This document shows, in pieces, positions 24,985-33,718 of a stretch of DNA of 64,000 bases (its first letter is position 1; every line of letters begins with the position of its first letter). Source of the DNA: Rhizobium sp. CFBP 8762. Lineage in GTDB: Bacteria > Pseudomonadota > Alphaproteobacteria > Rhizobiales > Rhizobiaceae. A program made the translations under genes and the position numbers. The notes beneath the pieces are model-generated. The model worked only from the letters and a program-made list of their open reading frames with translations. It searched no databases and had not been told where the DNA came from. Location of the stretch: positions 984,753-1,048,752 of the forward strand of contig NZ_JACYUD010000001.1 of assembly GCF_014841565.1 (NCBI RefSeq), written 5' to 3'.

Positions 24985-25854
24985 ATGACCATCGAGCGGC
25001 GGATTCAATCCGTTCGATCCGCCTCCCGGCAGGACATCGGTAACCTGTACACGCGAGCTGTCTTCTCGGTCTCCGATGAGCTTGACCCCTTCCTGTTGCT
25101 TGCCCATCATGGACCGCAGACTTTCCCCCCGGGCAGTTCCATGCCCGAGTTCGGTCCCCATCCGCATCGTGGTTTCGAGACGGTCACTTTCCTGCTGGCA
25201 GGCGATTCTATCCATCAGGACTCTGAAGGGCGGGAGGTCATAACCCACGCCGGCGGTGTGCAATGGATGACGGCGGGATCCGGTGTGGTGCACAGCGAGA
25301 AGTCGCCGAACGATTTCTGGTCGCGGGGCGGCGAGCTTGAGGTCCTCCAGCTTTGGGTCAACCTGCCGTCGCAACTCAAGATGACGGCCCCGCGCCTCGA
25401 AAACATTCAGCCGAACGATATCGTCGCTGTCCCGTTGCCGAACAATGCCGGCGAGCTAAACCTGATCTCGGGGCGATTTGGCGGGAAGACCGGTCCGGCG
25501 GATTCGCTGACCGGCGTATTCGCCTCGACCCTGTCTCTTACCGCTCGCGCGTTGGTGTCCCTTCCGACGCCGGCAAGGCGACGAGTCTTGTTCTATGTGA
25601 TCAAGGGACGTCTTACGGTGGCCGACAAGAGCGTGAACGAGGGCGACCTGGTTCGGTTCGAAGACGAAGGGGAGATCATCGAGCTGACCGTTGACGAGGA
25701 TGCCTTTGTTCTTTTTGCCCATGGCGACGTGATCGGAGAGCCTGTTGTCGCGCAAGGCCCCTTCGTCATGAATACCGAAGCCGAGATTAAACAGGCCTAC
25801 GCCGATTTCCGGAGCGGCACCTTCGGACGGCTCTCGCGCGGAATGACTAGCTAA
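24985..25854 (+). CDS. Pirin family protein
   Basis: Bicupin protein of 289 residues. Metal-binding residues are visible in PHPHRGFETVTFLLAG and VVHSEKS, with the GVQWMTAGSG turn of the first cupin. The C-terminal cupin_DUF4437-like half is GRLTVADKSVNEGDLVRF. Bacterial pirins include quercetin 2,3-dioxygenases and quinone-oxidising enzymes; the neighbouring azoreductase favours a role with aromatic or quinone compounds, as inference. It starts at ATG 24985, about 12 bases after AAGGAT. Confidence 0.92.
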   Translation: MTIERRIQSVRSASRQDIGNLYTRAVFSVSDELDPFLLLAHHGPQTFPPGSSMPEFGPHPHRGFETVTFLLAGDSIHQDSEGREVITHAGGVQWMTAGSGVVHSEKSPNDFWSRGGELEVLQLWVNLPSQLKMTAPRLENIQPNDIVAVPLPNNAGELNLISGRFGGKTGPADSLTGVFASTLSLTARALVSLPTPARRRVLFYVIKGRLTVADKSVNEGDLVRFEDEGEIIELTVDEDAFVLFAHGDVIGEPVVAQGPFVMNTEAEIKQAYADFRSGTFGRLSRGMTS

Positions 25855-26204
25855 GCCTCAAAACTGCAGTCTCAAGCCTTCAGATCGCGGCGACGCTCAT
25901 GAAGGGCGACGCCGAGCGCGGGCGCCACGCTGCCGTCAGGCGCAACGCTCGAGGCGGTGCAGATGCTACTTTATAAGCTGTTCGGCATCCGAGGGCTGAG
26001 ACGTCTCAACGTGATCCTCAGTTGGAGAAGCGGGGGGATAGAAGTTGGCCTTGGCGCACGACGCCCATCGATCAACACCGTGCCCTACGCCTCACGCGAC
26101 AACTAAGTGTCTAGCGTATGAAGACTACGAAGCAGTGGATCCTGATCCCTCCAAATTGTACGATAGAGTTCACCCTCTGAACGCCCGTTATTGGCGGTTT
26201 GACC
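25855..26204. other. 350-base region without a supported gene
   Basis: Lies between the convergent pirin and TetR genes. One plus-strand frame (25930-26105) looks partly coding (LEAVQMLLYKLFGIRGLRRL) but has no start and no family I recognise; it may be a gene tail left by recombination. No terminator hairpin stands out. Confidence 0.4.
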
Positions 26205-26834
26205 CTATGGCTTGACCGTGTCGCCAGAGGTTTCAGGTGTCTCTGGTCGGTATTCTTTGTCTTGCAACCCCTTGAGCAGCAGATCCACCATTCGGATCGC
26301 GGACTGCTTCCACTCGGTGTTAGCGGTATGGTTTGCCACGCCCGCTATGGCGCGCAGCAGGTCTATCGGCTCCACCTCGATCCGATTGCCGCCAGTCTCA
26401 GTCGCACGGTCGACTAATGTCGTTATGGGAGGGGCGAGCCGGCCCGGTGTCCCGCTGTAAAGCGTATTTGGTCCGCCGATCAAAGTGTTCAGCGCCTCCG
26501 ACATTCCATGCTTGGCATCGAGGAATTCTACGAACAGGAGCAACCATTCGCGCAGCGCCGTTATGGGCTCCCTCTCTGCCATCAGCTTCGCTGCGGCGTC
26601 GATGAGCGTGTCGGTCTCCTGCCGATACACCGCCTCGATCAGCGCGTCTCGGGTCGGAAAGTGGCGGTAGAGCGAGGCGATGCTGACGTTCGCCTCGCTT
26701 GCAATTCCCTCCAGACTGGCGGCTGCGCCGCGTTCTGCGAAGGCGGCTTTGGCGGCTGCGATGAGGCGCGCCCGATTGCGTTCTCCGTCCGCCCGTGGCC
26801 GTCGTGTCGAAGTGGAATGAGGCTCTTGGTGCAT
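26205..26834 (-). CDS. TetR-family transcriptional repressor
   Basis: Protein of 209 residues with the N-terminal TetR HTH (RLIAAAKAAFAERGAAASLEGIASEANVSIASLYRHFPTRDALIEAVY) and a variable ligand-binding C-terminal domain. It is divergent to the hydrolase-MFS-monooxygenase genes, and an exact 17-bp palindrome lies in the spacer. It probably represses those genes and itself until a substrate of the pump or hydrolase binds. Confidence 0.92.
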   Translation of the reverse strand: MHQEPHSTSTRRPRADGERNRARLIAAAKAAFAERGAAASLEGIASEANVSIASLYRHFPTRDALIEAVYRQETDTLIDAAAKLMAEREPITALREWLLLFVEFLDAKHGMSEALNTLIGGPNTLYSGTPGRLAPPITTLVDRATETGGNRIEVEPIDLLRAIAGVANHTANTEWKQSAIRMVDLLLKGLQDKEYRPETPETSGDTVKP

Positions 26835-26856
26835 GTCCGCCGATTTCGCTTGATAA

Positions 26857-26873
26857 ACGTAGGGACCCTACGT
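26857..26873. promoter_or_regulatory. Perfect palindromic TetR operator
   Basis: ACGTAGGGACCCTACGT is symmetric around a central A and lies 23 bases upstream of the TetR start. It is followed by TATATAA, a possible -10-like element, and by another GCGTAG half-site. Its form and place are those of a TetR operator. Confidence 0.75.
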
Positions 26874-27017
26874 ATATAAGCGTAGTCATCCTTTCGTTTA
26901 AGATACGGTGGCGCCGGCAAGATGCCAACCCCTCAGTTGAGAGTGCTGCCGTTCATCGAGATCGATGGCCGTTGTCTCGCGCCAGCTGGAGGACGTCGCG
27001 GAGACCAGGAGCAATAG

Positions 27018-27836
27018 ATGTCATTCGTCGAAGTTGAGCAGTCAAAAGTGGCCTTTCGGGTCGATGGAACTGGACCAGGTTTGCTGTTGGTGCACGGCAC
27101 CGGCGGCAATTCCGAGAGCAACTGGGGGTCCCTGGTCGCTGGTCTGGCCGAGACCCGCACGGTCATTCGTCCGGACTATTCCGGATCGGGCGAGACTGTG
27201 GATGACGGCAGTCCGCTGACCATTCCGATGCTGGCCGCCCAAACCGTCGCAGCTGCAGAGGGGGTCGGCGCAACTCCCTTCGACCTCGTCGGCTACTCGC
27301 TAGGAGCGGCGATCGCAATCTACATAACAGCTGAATATCCCGATCTCGTGCGCTCTGTAACTTTGATCGCCGGGTTTGCCGACAGCGCAGATCCTCGGCA
27401 CAGGCTTGAGATGGAGCTGTGGCGGGATTTGATCCGCACGGATCGGCGGGTAATGGCGCGACTGCTTTTGCTTACCGGGTTCAGCCCTGACTTCCTCTCT
27501 CGAATGGACCTAAACACAACGCTTCAAATCGTTGAGGAGATCGTCGCAAAAAACAACTGGGAGGGCATGGCGCGACAGGTGGAGCTGAACCTGTCGCTTG
27601 ACGTACGCGACCAGGCGCAGCGCATCACAAAACCCGCATTCGTTATCGGATGCACGCATGATCAGATGGTCCCACCGGCCCATGCACGTGGCCTCGTGGA
27701 TATGATTCCCGACGCCCGCTATCTGGAGGTCGAGACCGGCCATCTCGCAACAATGGAACGACCAGAGGAGATCGCCCGGCTCGTACTCGACTTCGTGAAC
27801 AGCGATCTCGGAGCTGGGGAGAAGCACCATGGTTGA
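27018..27836 (+). CDS. Alpha/beta hydrolase
   Basis: Protein of 272 residues with the alpha/beta hydrolase fold: LLLVHGTGGN (oxyanion HG), the nucleophile elbow GYSLGA, an acid in IGCTHDQMVPP and the histidine in ETGHLATMERPEE. The substrate is unknown (ester, lactone or similar). It overlaps the following MFS gene by 8 bases, so hydrolysis and export of the same compound are likely linked. Controlled by the divergent TetR, by inference from the operator upstream. Confidence 0.9.
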   Translation: MSFVEVEQSKVAFRVDGTGPGLLLVHGTGGNSESNWGSLVAGLAETRTVIRPDYSGSGETVDDGSPLTIPMLAAQTVAAAEGVGATPFDLVGYSLGAAIAIYITAEYPDLVRSVTLIAGFADSADPRHRLEMELWRDLIRTDRRVMARLLLLTGFSPDFLSRMDLNTTLQIVEEIVAKNNWEGMARQVELNLSLDVRDQAQRITKPAFVIGCTHDQMVPPAHARGLVDMIPDARYLEVETGHLATMERPEEIARLVLDFVNSDLGAGEKHHG

Positions 27837-29253
27837 AGATCGTCTCGTACTCGGCAGGCGTGGTTTCGGCCTTTTCCTCATCGCCTTTGCCCATCTGATC
27901 ATGGCGATTGACTTCACCATCGTCTATGTCGCGTTGCCTCAGATCGGAATTGACCTCGGCTTCTCCGAGAACGGCCTGCAATGGGTCATGCATGGGTACA
28001 CGGTCGTGTTCGGAGGTTTCCTGCTCCTGGGTGGACGGGCTTCCGATCTTCTCGGGCGCAGGCGCGTGTTCATCGGCGCGCTTGTCCTCTTTGCGGCCGC
28101 GTCATTGCTGGGTGGCCTCGCGACGTCACCAACGTTGATTGTCTTGGCGCGGGCCGTCCAGGGATTGGGAGCGGCGCTGCTCTTCCCGTCCACTGTAGCG
28201 CTTGTAAACGTGCTGTTTGCAGAGGGGCCGGAACGCGTACGTGCGCTAGGAATATGGGCCTTGTTCGGCTCATGCGGCCTGACACTCGGGTCGCTGATCG
28301 GAGGCGTGCTTGTAAGTCTGTTCGGCTGGCCCTCAGTTTTCCTGGTGAATGTTCCCCTTTGCCTCCTGACGGCTGCAGGCGCCCTTCTTGCGATACCTGT
28401 CGATCGACCCTCGCATGCCCAGCGCAGTTTTGATCTGCCGGGAGCCCTGACCGCGACGGTGGGCGCGACGCTTCTCGTCTACACGATCGTCCATGCCGGC
28501 CAGGCCGGTTGGGCCACGCCATCGACGGCTGTTCTGGCACTCCTGGCGGTGTTCGCGCTCCTTGCCTTCGTGCGTATAGAAGCGCGCGGTCGCGACCCAC
28601 TGATGCCGTTGCGCTTCCTGAAAAGTCGCAACCTGTGCGTCGGAATGGCGCTGACGGCGCTCTACATGGGCACCTTCTTCGCGTTGCCGTATTTCGAGAC
28701 GCTGCTGTTCCAGGATGCATTCGGCTATTCGCCCATGCAGACCGGGCTCGCGTTTCTGTTGCCATGCATTGTCCAAGCCGCCGGAACGCAGATCGGCACG
28801 CGCATGACCAACAGGCTCGGTGTGAAGCCGACGATCATTGTGGGATTCGTAATTGGTGCCGCGGGGACGGCCCTCATCGCGGCATGGCTTGTTCCTGGCG
28901 CCGGTTATGTCGATCTCATCGTCGGCTTGCTCATCGGCAGCCTCGGGCAAGGAATTGCATGGGGACCTATCTGGATAGCGGTCGGGTCCGATATCGCCGA
29001 TGAGGAGCAGGGCGTTGCCTCGGCTATGGCATCGACAACATTCCAAGTCGGCGGTGCAGTTGGCTTGGCGCTGCTGATCGCGGTTTCGTCGTTCTTCGTT
29101 CATCCTGGCACAACCGGGGCCGAGGCGATGATTCTAGGCATTCGTTACGCGATTGCGGCAGCAGCTTGTGCGGCTCTCGTGGGCGCGGTCCTCGCTCTTC
29201 TTCTTCGCCCGCAACGAACTCCGACACAAACCGTGCCGCTGACCGAATTTTGA
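27829..29253 (+). CDS. DHA2-family MFS drug/efflux transporter
   Basis: Inner-membrane protein of 474 residues with 14 predicted helices, typical of DHA2 proton antiporters. Early motifs: AIDFTIVYVALPQIGIDLGF (motif D1-like) and GGRASDLLGRRRVF (motif A); motif C-like ALFGSCGLTLGSLIGG follows. It probably exports a hydrophobic or aromatic toxic compound in exchange for protons. Translationally coupled to the hydrolase and followed after 38 bases by an FAD monooxygenase. Confidence 0.93.
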   Translation: MVEDRLVLGRRGFGLFLIAFAHLIMAIDFTIVYVALPQIGIDLGFSENGLQWVMHGYTVVFGGFLLLGGRASDLLGRRRVFIGALVLFAAASLLGGLATSPTLIVLARAVQGLGAALLFPSTVALVNVLFAEGPERVRALGIWALFGSCGLTLGSLIGGVLVSLFGWPSVFLVNVPLCLLTAAGALLAIPVDRPSHAQRSFDLPGALTATVGATLLVYTIVHAGQAGWATPSTAVLALLAVFALLAFVRIEARGRDPLMPLRFLKSRNLCVGMALTALYMGTFFALPYFETLLFQDAFGYSPMQTGLAFLLPCIVQAAGTQIGTRMTNRLGVKPTIIVGFVIGAAGTALIAAWLVPGAGYVDLIVGLLIGSLGQGIAWGPIWIAVGSDIADEEQGVASAMASTTFQVGGAVGLALLIAVSSFFVHPGTTGAEAMILGIRYAIAAAACAALVGAVLALLLRPQRTPTQTVPLTEF

Positions 29254-29291
29254 TTTGGTTTGCCTCGTGCCAGCGTTTGAGGAGCTAGCGC

Positions 29292-30464
29292 ATGATCGAA
29301 CAATCCAACCACACGATGAGGCAAGGTACCAGCGACGATCTTTTATCGTCCAAGTCAAACAGTAAACGCGACACTGCTCGTACCACAGTTGTCGTCGTAG
29401 GTGCTTCGCTTGCCGGACTGATGAGCGCCCTAGCATTGTCCAGGCTCGGCCTGCATGTGACGATGCTGGAGCGCTCGGATCGGAAGTCGCGCACGGGCGC
29501 CGCCCTGGAGGTCAGCGAGGGGCTCCTCGAACGCCTGATCGGCCGACATGGGAATGTCGGCACAGATACTCTTCCGTCAGGTGCGCAAGCTTGGAGCGAC
29601 GTCCATGCCGGTCTGCGCGCTGCGGCCGAGGCTGATCCCAATATCTGCATTCGATCACCGGTTCGCGTGGCGCTCGTGGATCAGGATGAACGGGGCGCAT
29701 GGGTGGTAGCGGAGAATGGCCAAGTCGTCGGCGGCGACATCGTCGTGGGCGCCGATGGTCACGCCAGCGTCGTCCGTCGTCATGTCGCGCCAGAGCGTCC
29801 CTATGCCAAATTTGCCGGCTACCTGATCTGGCTCGGCCTTGTGGATGAGCATCCGATAAGGTCGAGACCGTGGCCATCCAACCTCGCGATCCTGTACGAA
29901 AGAAACTATTGCCTCAACGCGTACTATCTACCTGGAGCGGGCGGCGCCCTCGGCGCTGGAAAGCGGCGGATTGGCTGGGGTTGGTACGACGCGGGACAAA
30001 ATGACCTTCTGCGTGGAACCGGCTGCCTTGTAGGCAATATTGTCAAGCGCACACTGCGGCCGGATAAGGTTCCAGGATCGACATTCGATCGATTGGCCGC
30101 TGAAGCGCGGAAGATTTGGCCTGACCCCTGGCGCGAAGCCATCCTTCACTGCGTTGAACGGCGCGAGGTGATCGGTACGCCGGTCGCAGAATATATGCCA
30201 GAGAGGCTAGCTCGCGGGCGTGTATGTCTGGTTGGCGATGCCGCCCACGTACCTTCGCCCATGACCGGCAGAGGTTTCGCCGCGTCGGCCCAAGACGCAC
30301 TTGCGCTCGCTGAGGCACTTGAACGTGACATGTTAGTGAGGGGCGTGAAGGATGCGCTCGGCCGCTATGAGGGAAAGCGGCTCAAGGCCGCCCGAGATCT
30401 CGTTATGTCCGGGCAGAGCTTCAGCCGCTCGTTTGTCCGCGACCATATGGGTTTCTATGCTTAG
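29292..30464 (+). CDS. FAD-dependent aromatic-type monooxygenase
   Basis: Group A flavoprotein monooxygenase (390 residues). Dinucleotide-binding VVVVGASLAGLMSALALSRLGL is near residues 34-55, the DG motif is VVGADGHASVVRRH, and the FAD ribityl-binding motif is GRVCLVGDAAHVPSPMTGRG. YLIWLGLVDE resembles dihydroxypyridine/salicylate-type hydroxylases. It would hydroxylate an aromatic or heteroaromatic substrate using NAD(P)H and oxygen. Last gene of the TetR-associated set; oxidation, hydrolysis and export of one compound is a coherent but unproven model. Confidence 0.88.
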   Translation: MIEQSNHTMRQGTSDDLLSSKSNSKRDTARTTVVVVGASLAGLMSALALSRLGLHVTMLERSDRKSRTGAALEVSEGLLERLIGRHGNVGTDTLPSGAQAWSDVHAGLRAAAEADPNICIRSPVRVALVDQDERGAWVVAENGQVVGGDIVVGADGHASVVRRHVAPERPYAKFAGYLIWLGLVDEHPIRSRPWPSNLAILYERNYCLNAYYLPGAGGALGAGKRRIGWGWYDAGQNDLLRGTGCLVGNIVKRTLRPDKVPGSTFDRLAAEARKIWPDPWREAILHCVERREVIGTPVAEYMPERLARGRVCLVGDAAHVPSPMTGRGFAASAQDALALAEALERDMLVRGVKDALGRYEGKRLKAARDLVMSGQSFSRSFVRDHMGFYA

Positions 30465-30633
30465 TCAAGCATGCATGGGGCTGCGCTTGCCCTCGCTGAC
30501 GTGCTGGCTTGGCTGTTTAATTTCCGGGCCGGTCTGAGCCGGTGAGCGCTGAAGCCTCAAGCGTATACGCTGACATACCGGCTCAACATATTGCGCCTGC
30601 CCGGCGGGTTCAGAACGCGTGCAGCGGAGTTTC

Positions 30634-31560
30634 ATGCCGAATTTGCTACTAGATTTGCGCTATTTAAGGTGCGCTCTCTATGCCTCTCAGTTGGGTAGCT
30701 TTCGGCGTGCCGCAGAGTCTCTTGGACTTCCTCAATCTTCGCTAAGCAGAAGAATACAGTTGCTTGAGCACCGCCTCGGATTTCCCTTGTTTGAACGACG
30801 TAGAACAGGGGTTATGTTGACGCGGGCGGGCGCAACCTTTCTGGAGAATGCTATCCCGGGCGCCGAGCATCTTGATTTTGCTGCTCGGCGTGCTTCGGTG
30901 ATCCACCGAGGTGGCTCTAGCGAAGTTCGTGTCGGAATCGTTCCCTTGCTAGCGGGTGAACGACTGCGGCGGGTGTTGAGGGTATTCAAGGAGCAGCATC
31001 CGGGCGTGAGCGCTTTTTTTACCGAAGGATCTCTTCGTGAGATCCGTGACGCTGTGACCATAGGCAAACTCGATATCGGTTTCGTGTTGGGCGATCTCGA
31101 TCTGCCAGCCTGCCATTCGCAAGCACTCTGGATCGAACCAATAGCCGTGGTTTTGCCGGTCAAGCATCGACTGGCTGAGTGCAACAATGTTAGCTGGGCT
31201 TCGTTAGATGATGAGACCTTTCTCGTGGGGCGCCGTGGACCTGGTGCTGACATTCAGGAATTATTGCTCTCCAGAACCTTCCGACAATGCATTCGGCCTC
31301 GCGTCGAAATCCACGACGTCTCACACACCAGCCTGGTTGACATGGTCAGAATGAACTACGGAATTACCATCGCAAGTGCCTCGTATCTCGTTAAAGATAG
31401 CGCAGGAGTCGTTAGCCGACCTCTGGAGGGAGAGGCTGAGGCGCTAACAACTTCCGCCTTATGGCGCCAAGACAACGCTAATCCTGCGGTGCCCCACCTA
31501 GTGGCGGTGGCTGAATATCTCCAACGAAACGAGACTGCGGGATCTGCTTGGTTCGAATAA
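30634..31560 (+). CDS. LysR-family transcriptional regulator
   Basis: Protein of 308 residues: HTH in LRCALYASQLGSFRRAAESLGLPQSSLSRRIQLLEHRLGFPLFER and a substrate-binding domain. The start at ATG 30634 has CGGAG 5-6 bases upstream. Lower GC and different codon choice than its neighbours suggest another origin. It lies just before the trbI/DUF2274 remnant on the opposite strand; LysR genes often sit next to the DUF2274 end of trb operons in related elements, as I recall. Its target is unclear. Confidence 0.88.
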   Translation: MPNLLLDLRYLRCALYASQLGSFRRAAESLGLPQSSLSRRIQLLEHRLGFPLFERRRTGVMLTRAGATFLENAIPGAEHLDFAARRASVIHRGGSSEVRVGIVPLLAGERLRRVLRVFKEQHPGVSAFFTEGSLREIRDAVTIGKLDIGFVLGDLDLPACHSQALWIEPIAVVLPVKHRLAECNNVSWASLDDETFLVGRRGPGADIQELLLSRTFRQCIRPRVEIHDVSHTSLVDMVRMNYGITIASASYLVKDSAGVVSRPLEGEAEALTTSALWRQDNANPAVPHLVAVAEYLQRNETAGSAWFE

Positions 31561-31659
31561 CGGCAACCGCGGGGTTACGCAGTCAGTCATGTTCTTGGCG
31601 GTAGGCCTCGGTCGCCGAGTTCGGACGAAACCAAAATCGGTGCCGATGAGACGGGTGCA
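31561..31659. other. Short spacer before the trb remnant
   Basis: 99 bases between the LysR stop and the DUF2274 remnant. No gene or strong hairpin seen. Confidence 0.4.
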
Positions 31660-31732
31660 GGATAGCCGCAATGGGTTTGCTGGGCCCGTAAGCGGCTGTC
31701 GTCAGCGATTGCGCCGAGCGCAGCTTCGTCAT
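31660..31732 (-). pseudogene. 5' remnant of a DUF2274 gene
   Basis: ATG at 31732 reads MTKLR, and after a one-base shift GAIADD, matching the start of DUF2274 proteins that follow trbI in this kind of transfer operon. An intact copy is at 33481-33714 with a similar N terminus. The remaining part is unrecognisable. Confidence 0.65.
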
Positions 31733-31890
31733 CATAATCCTCCATAAGTCCAAGCGTAGCGTCTCACGTTAGATCACGCGGACCGGGAACCCAGGCCGGA
31801 TCGCGAGTGCAGGGCAAGTTCGAGTTGACGACAGACGCTCTGCTGGTCTGCGCCGCTGATGGTGCCCGCAGTGCACGTACATGCCTTGCC
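31733..31890 (-). pseudogene. 3' remnant of a second trbI gene
   Basis: On the minus strand, 31801-31772 encodes IRPGFPVRVI, the same as the intact TrbI C terminus (TIRPGFPVRVIVTRDLVLEPYGE, gene at 33719). The upstream part matches with shifts (QQSVCRQLELA against QEIVRRQLNIA), and the very end still has a TTATGGAG tail. Several indels break the frame. Together with the DUF2274 remnant it is the scar of a second transfer operon end. Confidence 0.75.
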
Positions 31891-31904
31891 GCGTTGTCCT
31901 CGAT

Positions 31905-32714
31905 CTAGGCTGTCGGAAGCATTCCGCCATCCAGGCGGATGTTTGATCCCGTTATGTAGGCCGCCCGAGGACTCGCAAGGAAGCAAATGGCATCCGCGAT
32001 TTCCTCCAGGGTTCCGACGCGGCCTGCCGGAACCTGGGCAAAGAGCGGCAGCACGGCCCGCTCCACCTCTTCCCAGGGCGCATCGCGAGCTATCCCCCTT
32101 TCCGCGGCGGTCTCGCGGAACTTCATGTCCAGTTTGGCGCTGTGGACCGTACCGGGGGAGACGGTGTTGACGGTTACTCCCTCCGCTGCGACCGCCTTTG
32201 CCAATGAGGCGGTCATGGCGATCATCGCGGCCTTCGCAGCTGAATAAGCCGGGTTTGCGGCGGGCGGCATCATTCCTGCAAGGCTCGATATGTTGATGAT
32301 GCGGCCCCATTTCGCAGACCGCATTTGCGGCAGCAGTGCGGTCGTGACACGAACCGCCGCGAGCACGTTTCGGTCATATGCCGATGCCCATGAGCCGGGA
32401 GACGTGATGCGCCAATCCTCGCCGCCCCCCGAACCGCCCGCATTGTTGACGACTATGTCAATGCGGCCAGCAAATGCGCGTGCATCGGTGACCAAGGCAT
32501 GTACCGCTTCGTCGACTGTCAGGTCGCCGGTCACGATATGGGCCCGACCACCCGAGGCGATGATCTGCTGTTCCACGCGCTCGGCCTGCGTCCTGTCACG
32601 GCCATGAACAACAACGATGACGCCTTCCAGCGCCAAGCCCTTGGCGACGGCCTCGCCGATGCCTTTGCTGCTGCCGGTGACGAGGGCGACCCTCCCATCC
32701 AACTGTAAATCCAT
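31905..32714 (-). CDS. SDR oxidoreductase
   Basis: Classical SDR of 269 residues: ALVTGSSKGIGEAVAKGLA (cofactor), VNNAGG, catalytic serine in GRIINISSLAG, YSAAKAA (YxxxK) and a C-terminal GSNIRLDGGM. It probably reduces or oxidises a small secondary alcohol/ketone with NAD(P). It starts at ATG 32714 with AAGGA about 8 bases upstream; the longer frame to 32867 has no support. Divergent to an HxlR regulator that likely controls it. Confidence 0.92.
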   Translation of the reverse strand: MDLQLDGRVALVTGSSKGIGEAVAKGLALEGVIVVVHGRDRTQAERVEQQIIASGGRAHIVTGDLTVDEAVHALVTDARAFAGRIDIVVNNAGGSGGGEDWRITSPGSWASAYDRNVLAAVRVTTALLPQMRSAKWGRIINISSLAGMMPPAANPAYSAAKAAMIAMTASLAKAVAAEGVTVNTVSPGTVHSAKLDMKFRETAAERGIARDAPWEEVERAVLPLFAQVPAGRVGTLEEIADAICFLASPRAAYITGSNIRLDGGMLPTA

Positions 32715-32756
32715 GATCCGCGTCCTTATATTCACTGGGTTCGGATGTAGGAGGCA

Positions 32757-32775
32757 CGCAATAGATATCGCAATA
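32757..32775. promoter_or_regulatory. Direct repeat, possible HxlR operator
   Basis: CGCAATA occurs at 32757-32763 and 32769-32775 in the space between the divergent SDR and HxlR genes. A 12-base period and this position suit a regulator site. Confidence 0.45.
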
Positions 32776-32787
32776 ACGCACCAAAAG

Positions 32788-33135
32788 GTGCCTGTCCAAA
32801 TCCTCGATAAAGCGGAATGCCTTGGCCCCAATGGGGCTGTGGCCCTTGTAACCCAGACCTTGCGCATGATCGGCGGGCGCTGGAAGCTGCCGATCCTTTT
32901 TCGCCTTTACGATAAGACCGCCATGCGAAGTTCGCAATTACTTCGGGATATTCCCGGGATTTCGCATAAAATGCTGACGCAACACCTCCGAGAACTCGAG
33001 CAAGACTGCCTTATCGACAGAAGGGACCTCGGGGAGCAGCCGCCGCATGTGGAATATCGTCTCACGGCTAAAGGGAACGATCTCATACCTGTGCTGATGG
33101 CGGCACGGCAGTTCTCGGAAAATTATCAAACCTGA
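32788..33135 (+). CDS. HxlR-family transcriptional regulator
   Basis: Winged-helix regulator of about 115 residues: CLGPNGAVALVTQTLRMIGGRWKLPILFRLYDKTAMRSSQLLRDI and wing DRRDLGEQPPHVEYRLTAKG. The HxlR cysteine is kept (AECLGP). No good ATG exists near the domain: GTG 32788 is taken as the start, while ATG 32713 would overlap the divergent SDR start and add an atypical extension. It probably regulates the divergent SDR. Confidence 0.8.
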   Translation: MPVQILDKAECLGPNGAVALVTQTLRMIGGRWKLPILFRLYDKTAMRSSQLLRDIPGISHKMLTQHLRELEQDCLIDRRDLGEQPPHVEYRLTAKGNDLIPVLMAARQFSENYQT

Positions 33136-33480
33136 ACAGTTTACTGCGGCGGCATCCAACCAGTTGGGCCAAGGGGAATCGCTTAGCCGGCTGGCTCCCT
33201 TCAGCATCCTTGAAATAATTCACCCCTGGCGTGACATCATCCGTATGGTACGCTCGCCGATATCGGGCGGGCGAACTTGCTCGTCGTCTTGCTCATACAC
33301 ATTTCACCATCTCAAGAGGTGGAGCCTCCTGCAAACCAAAGACGGCTTATTCCTTCCGGTGGCCGGAGAGGCCATGTACTTCGAGCCACCGGGCGCTGGC
33401 AGGCAGCCAACACCAATCCAGGCTTACAGCACCTGCCTGCTCGGGCAGAGCAGCTTGTATATCCCCCGCAGGATCGAGCG
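33136..33480. other. 345-base region without a supported gene
   Basis: Boundary between cargo and the transfer operon. No open frame has a start, composition and family signature; no hairpin with a T run seen. It may contain broken DNA from the recombination that duplicated the trbI end. Confidence 0.4.
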
Positions 33481-33714
33481 TTACGCCGTGGAAACCAGTT
33501 GTGTCCGTTTGGCCCGCGCAAATCCCCTGTCTGTCGCCATGAAACGCTGTACCATCGGCGCAATTAGTTTGCTGGGATCCGGAATACGCTGGTCCGATTG
33601 CTTCTCTAATAGCTCCGCATAGGCGACCAAGTCGCGGTGTACGGCAGCAGGGAGTTCGACCGTGACTTTTAGCGGCTTGTCATTCGGAAGGATACTCAGT
33701 TTCAGCGTTACCAT
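33481..33714 (-). CDS. DUF2274 protein at the end of the trb operon
   Basis: Protein of 77 residues with the family pattern KLSILPNDKPLKVTVELPAAVHRDLVAYAELL and PSKLIAPMVQRFMATDRGFARA. It resembles small ribbon-helix-helix/arc-like proteins and is found next to trbI in P-type conjugation modules; function unknown. The start at 33714 places it 4 bases after the trbI stop with GGAGAGTGA upstream; ATG 33729 would overlap trbI. Confidence 0.85.
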   Translation of the reverse strand: MVTLKLSILPNDKPLKVTVELPAAVHRDLVAYAELLEKQSDQRIPDPSKLIAPMVQRFMATDRGFARAKRTQLVSTA

Positions 33715-33718
33715 ACGT

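Noticed and set aside
19355-33135. Cargo region read as a known defence island
   Set aside because: Apart from the patatin, the genes are oxidoreductases, a pump and their regulators; no restriction, Cas, retron, CBASS or toxin-antitoxin genes are recognisable.
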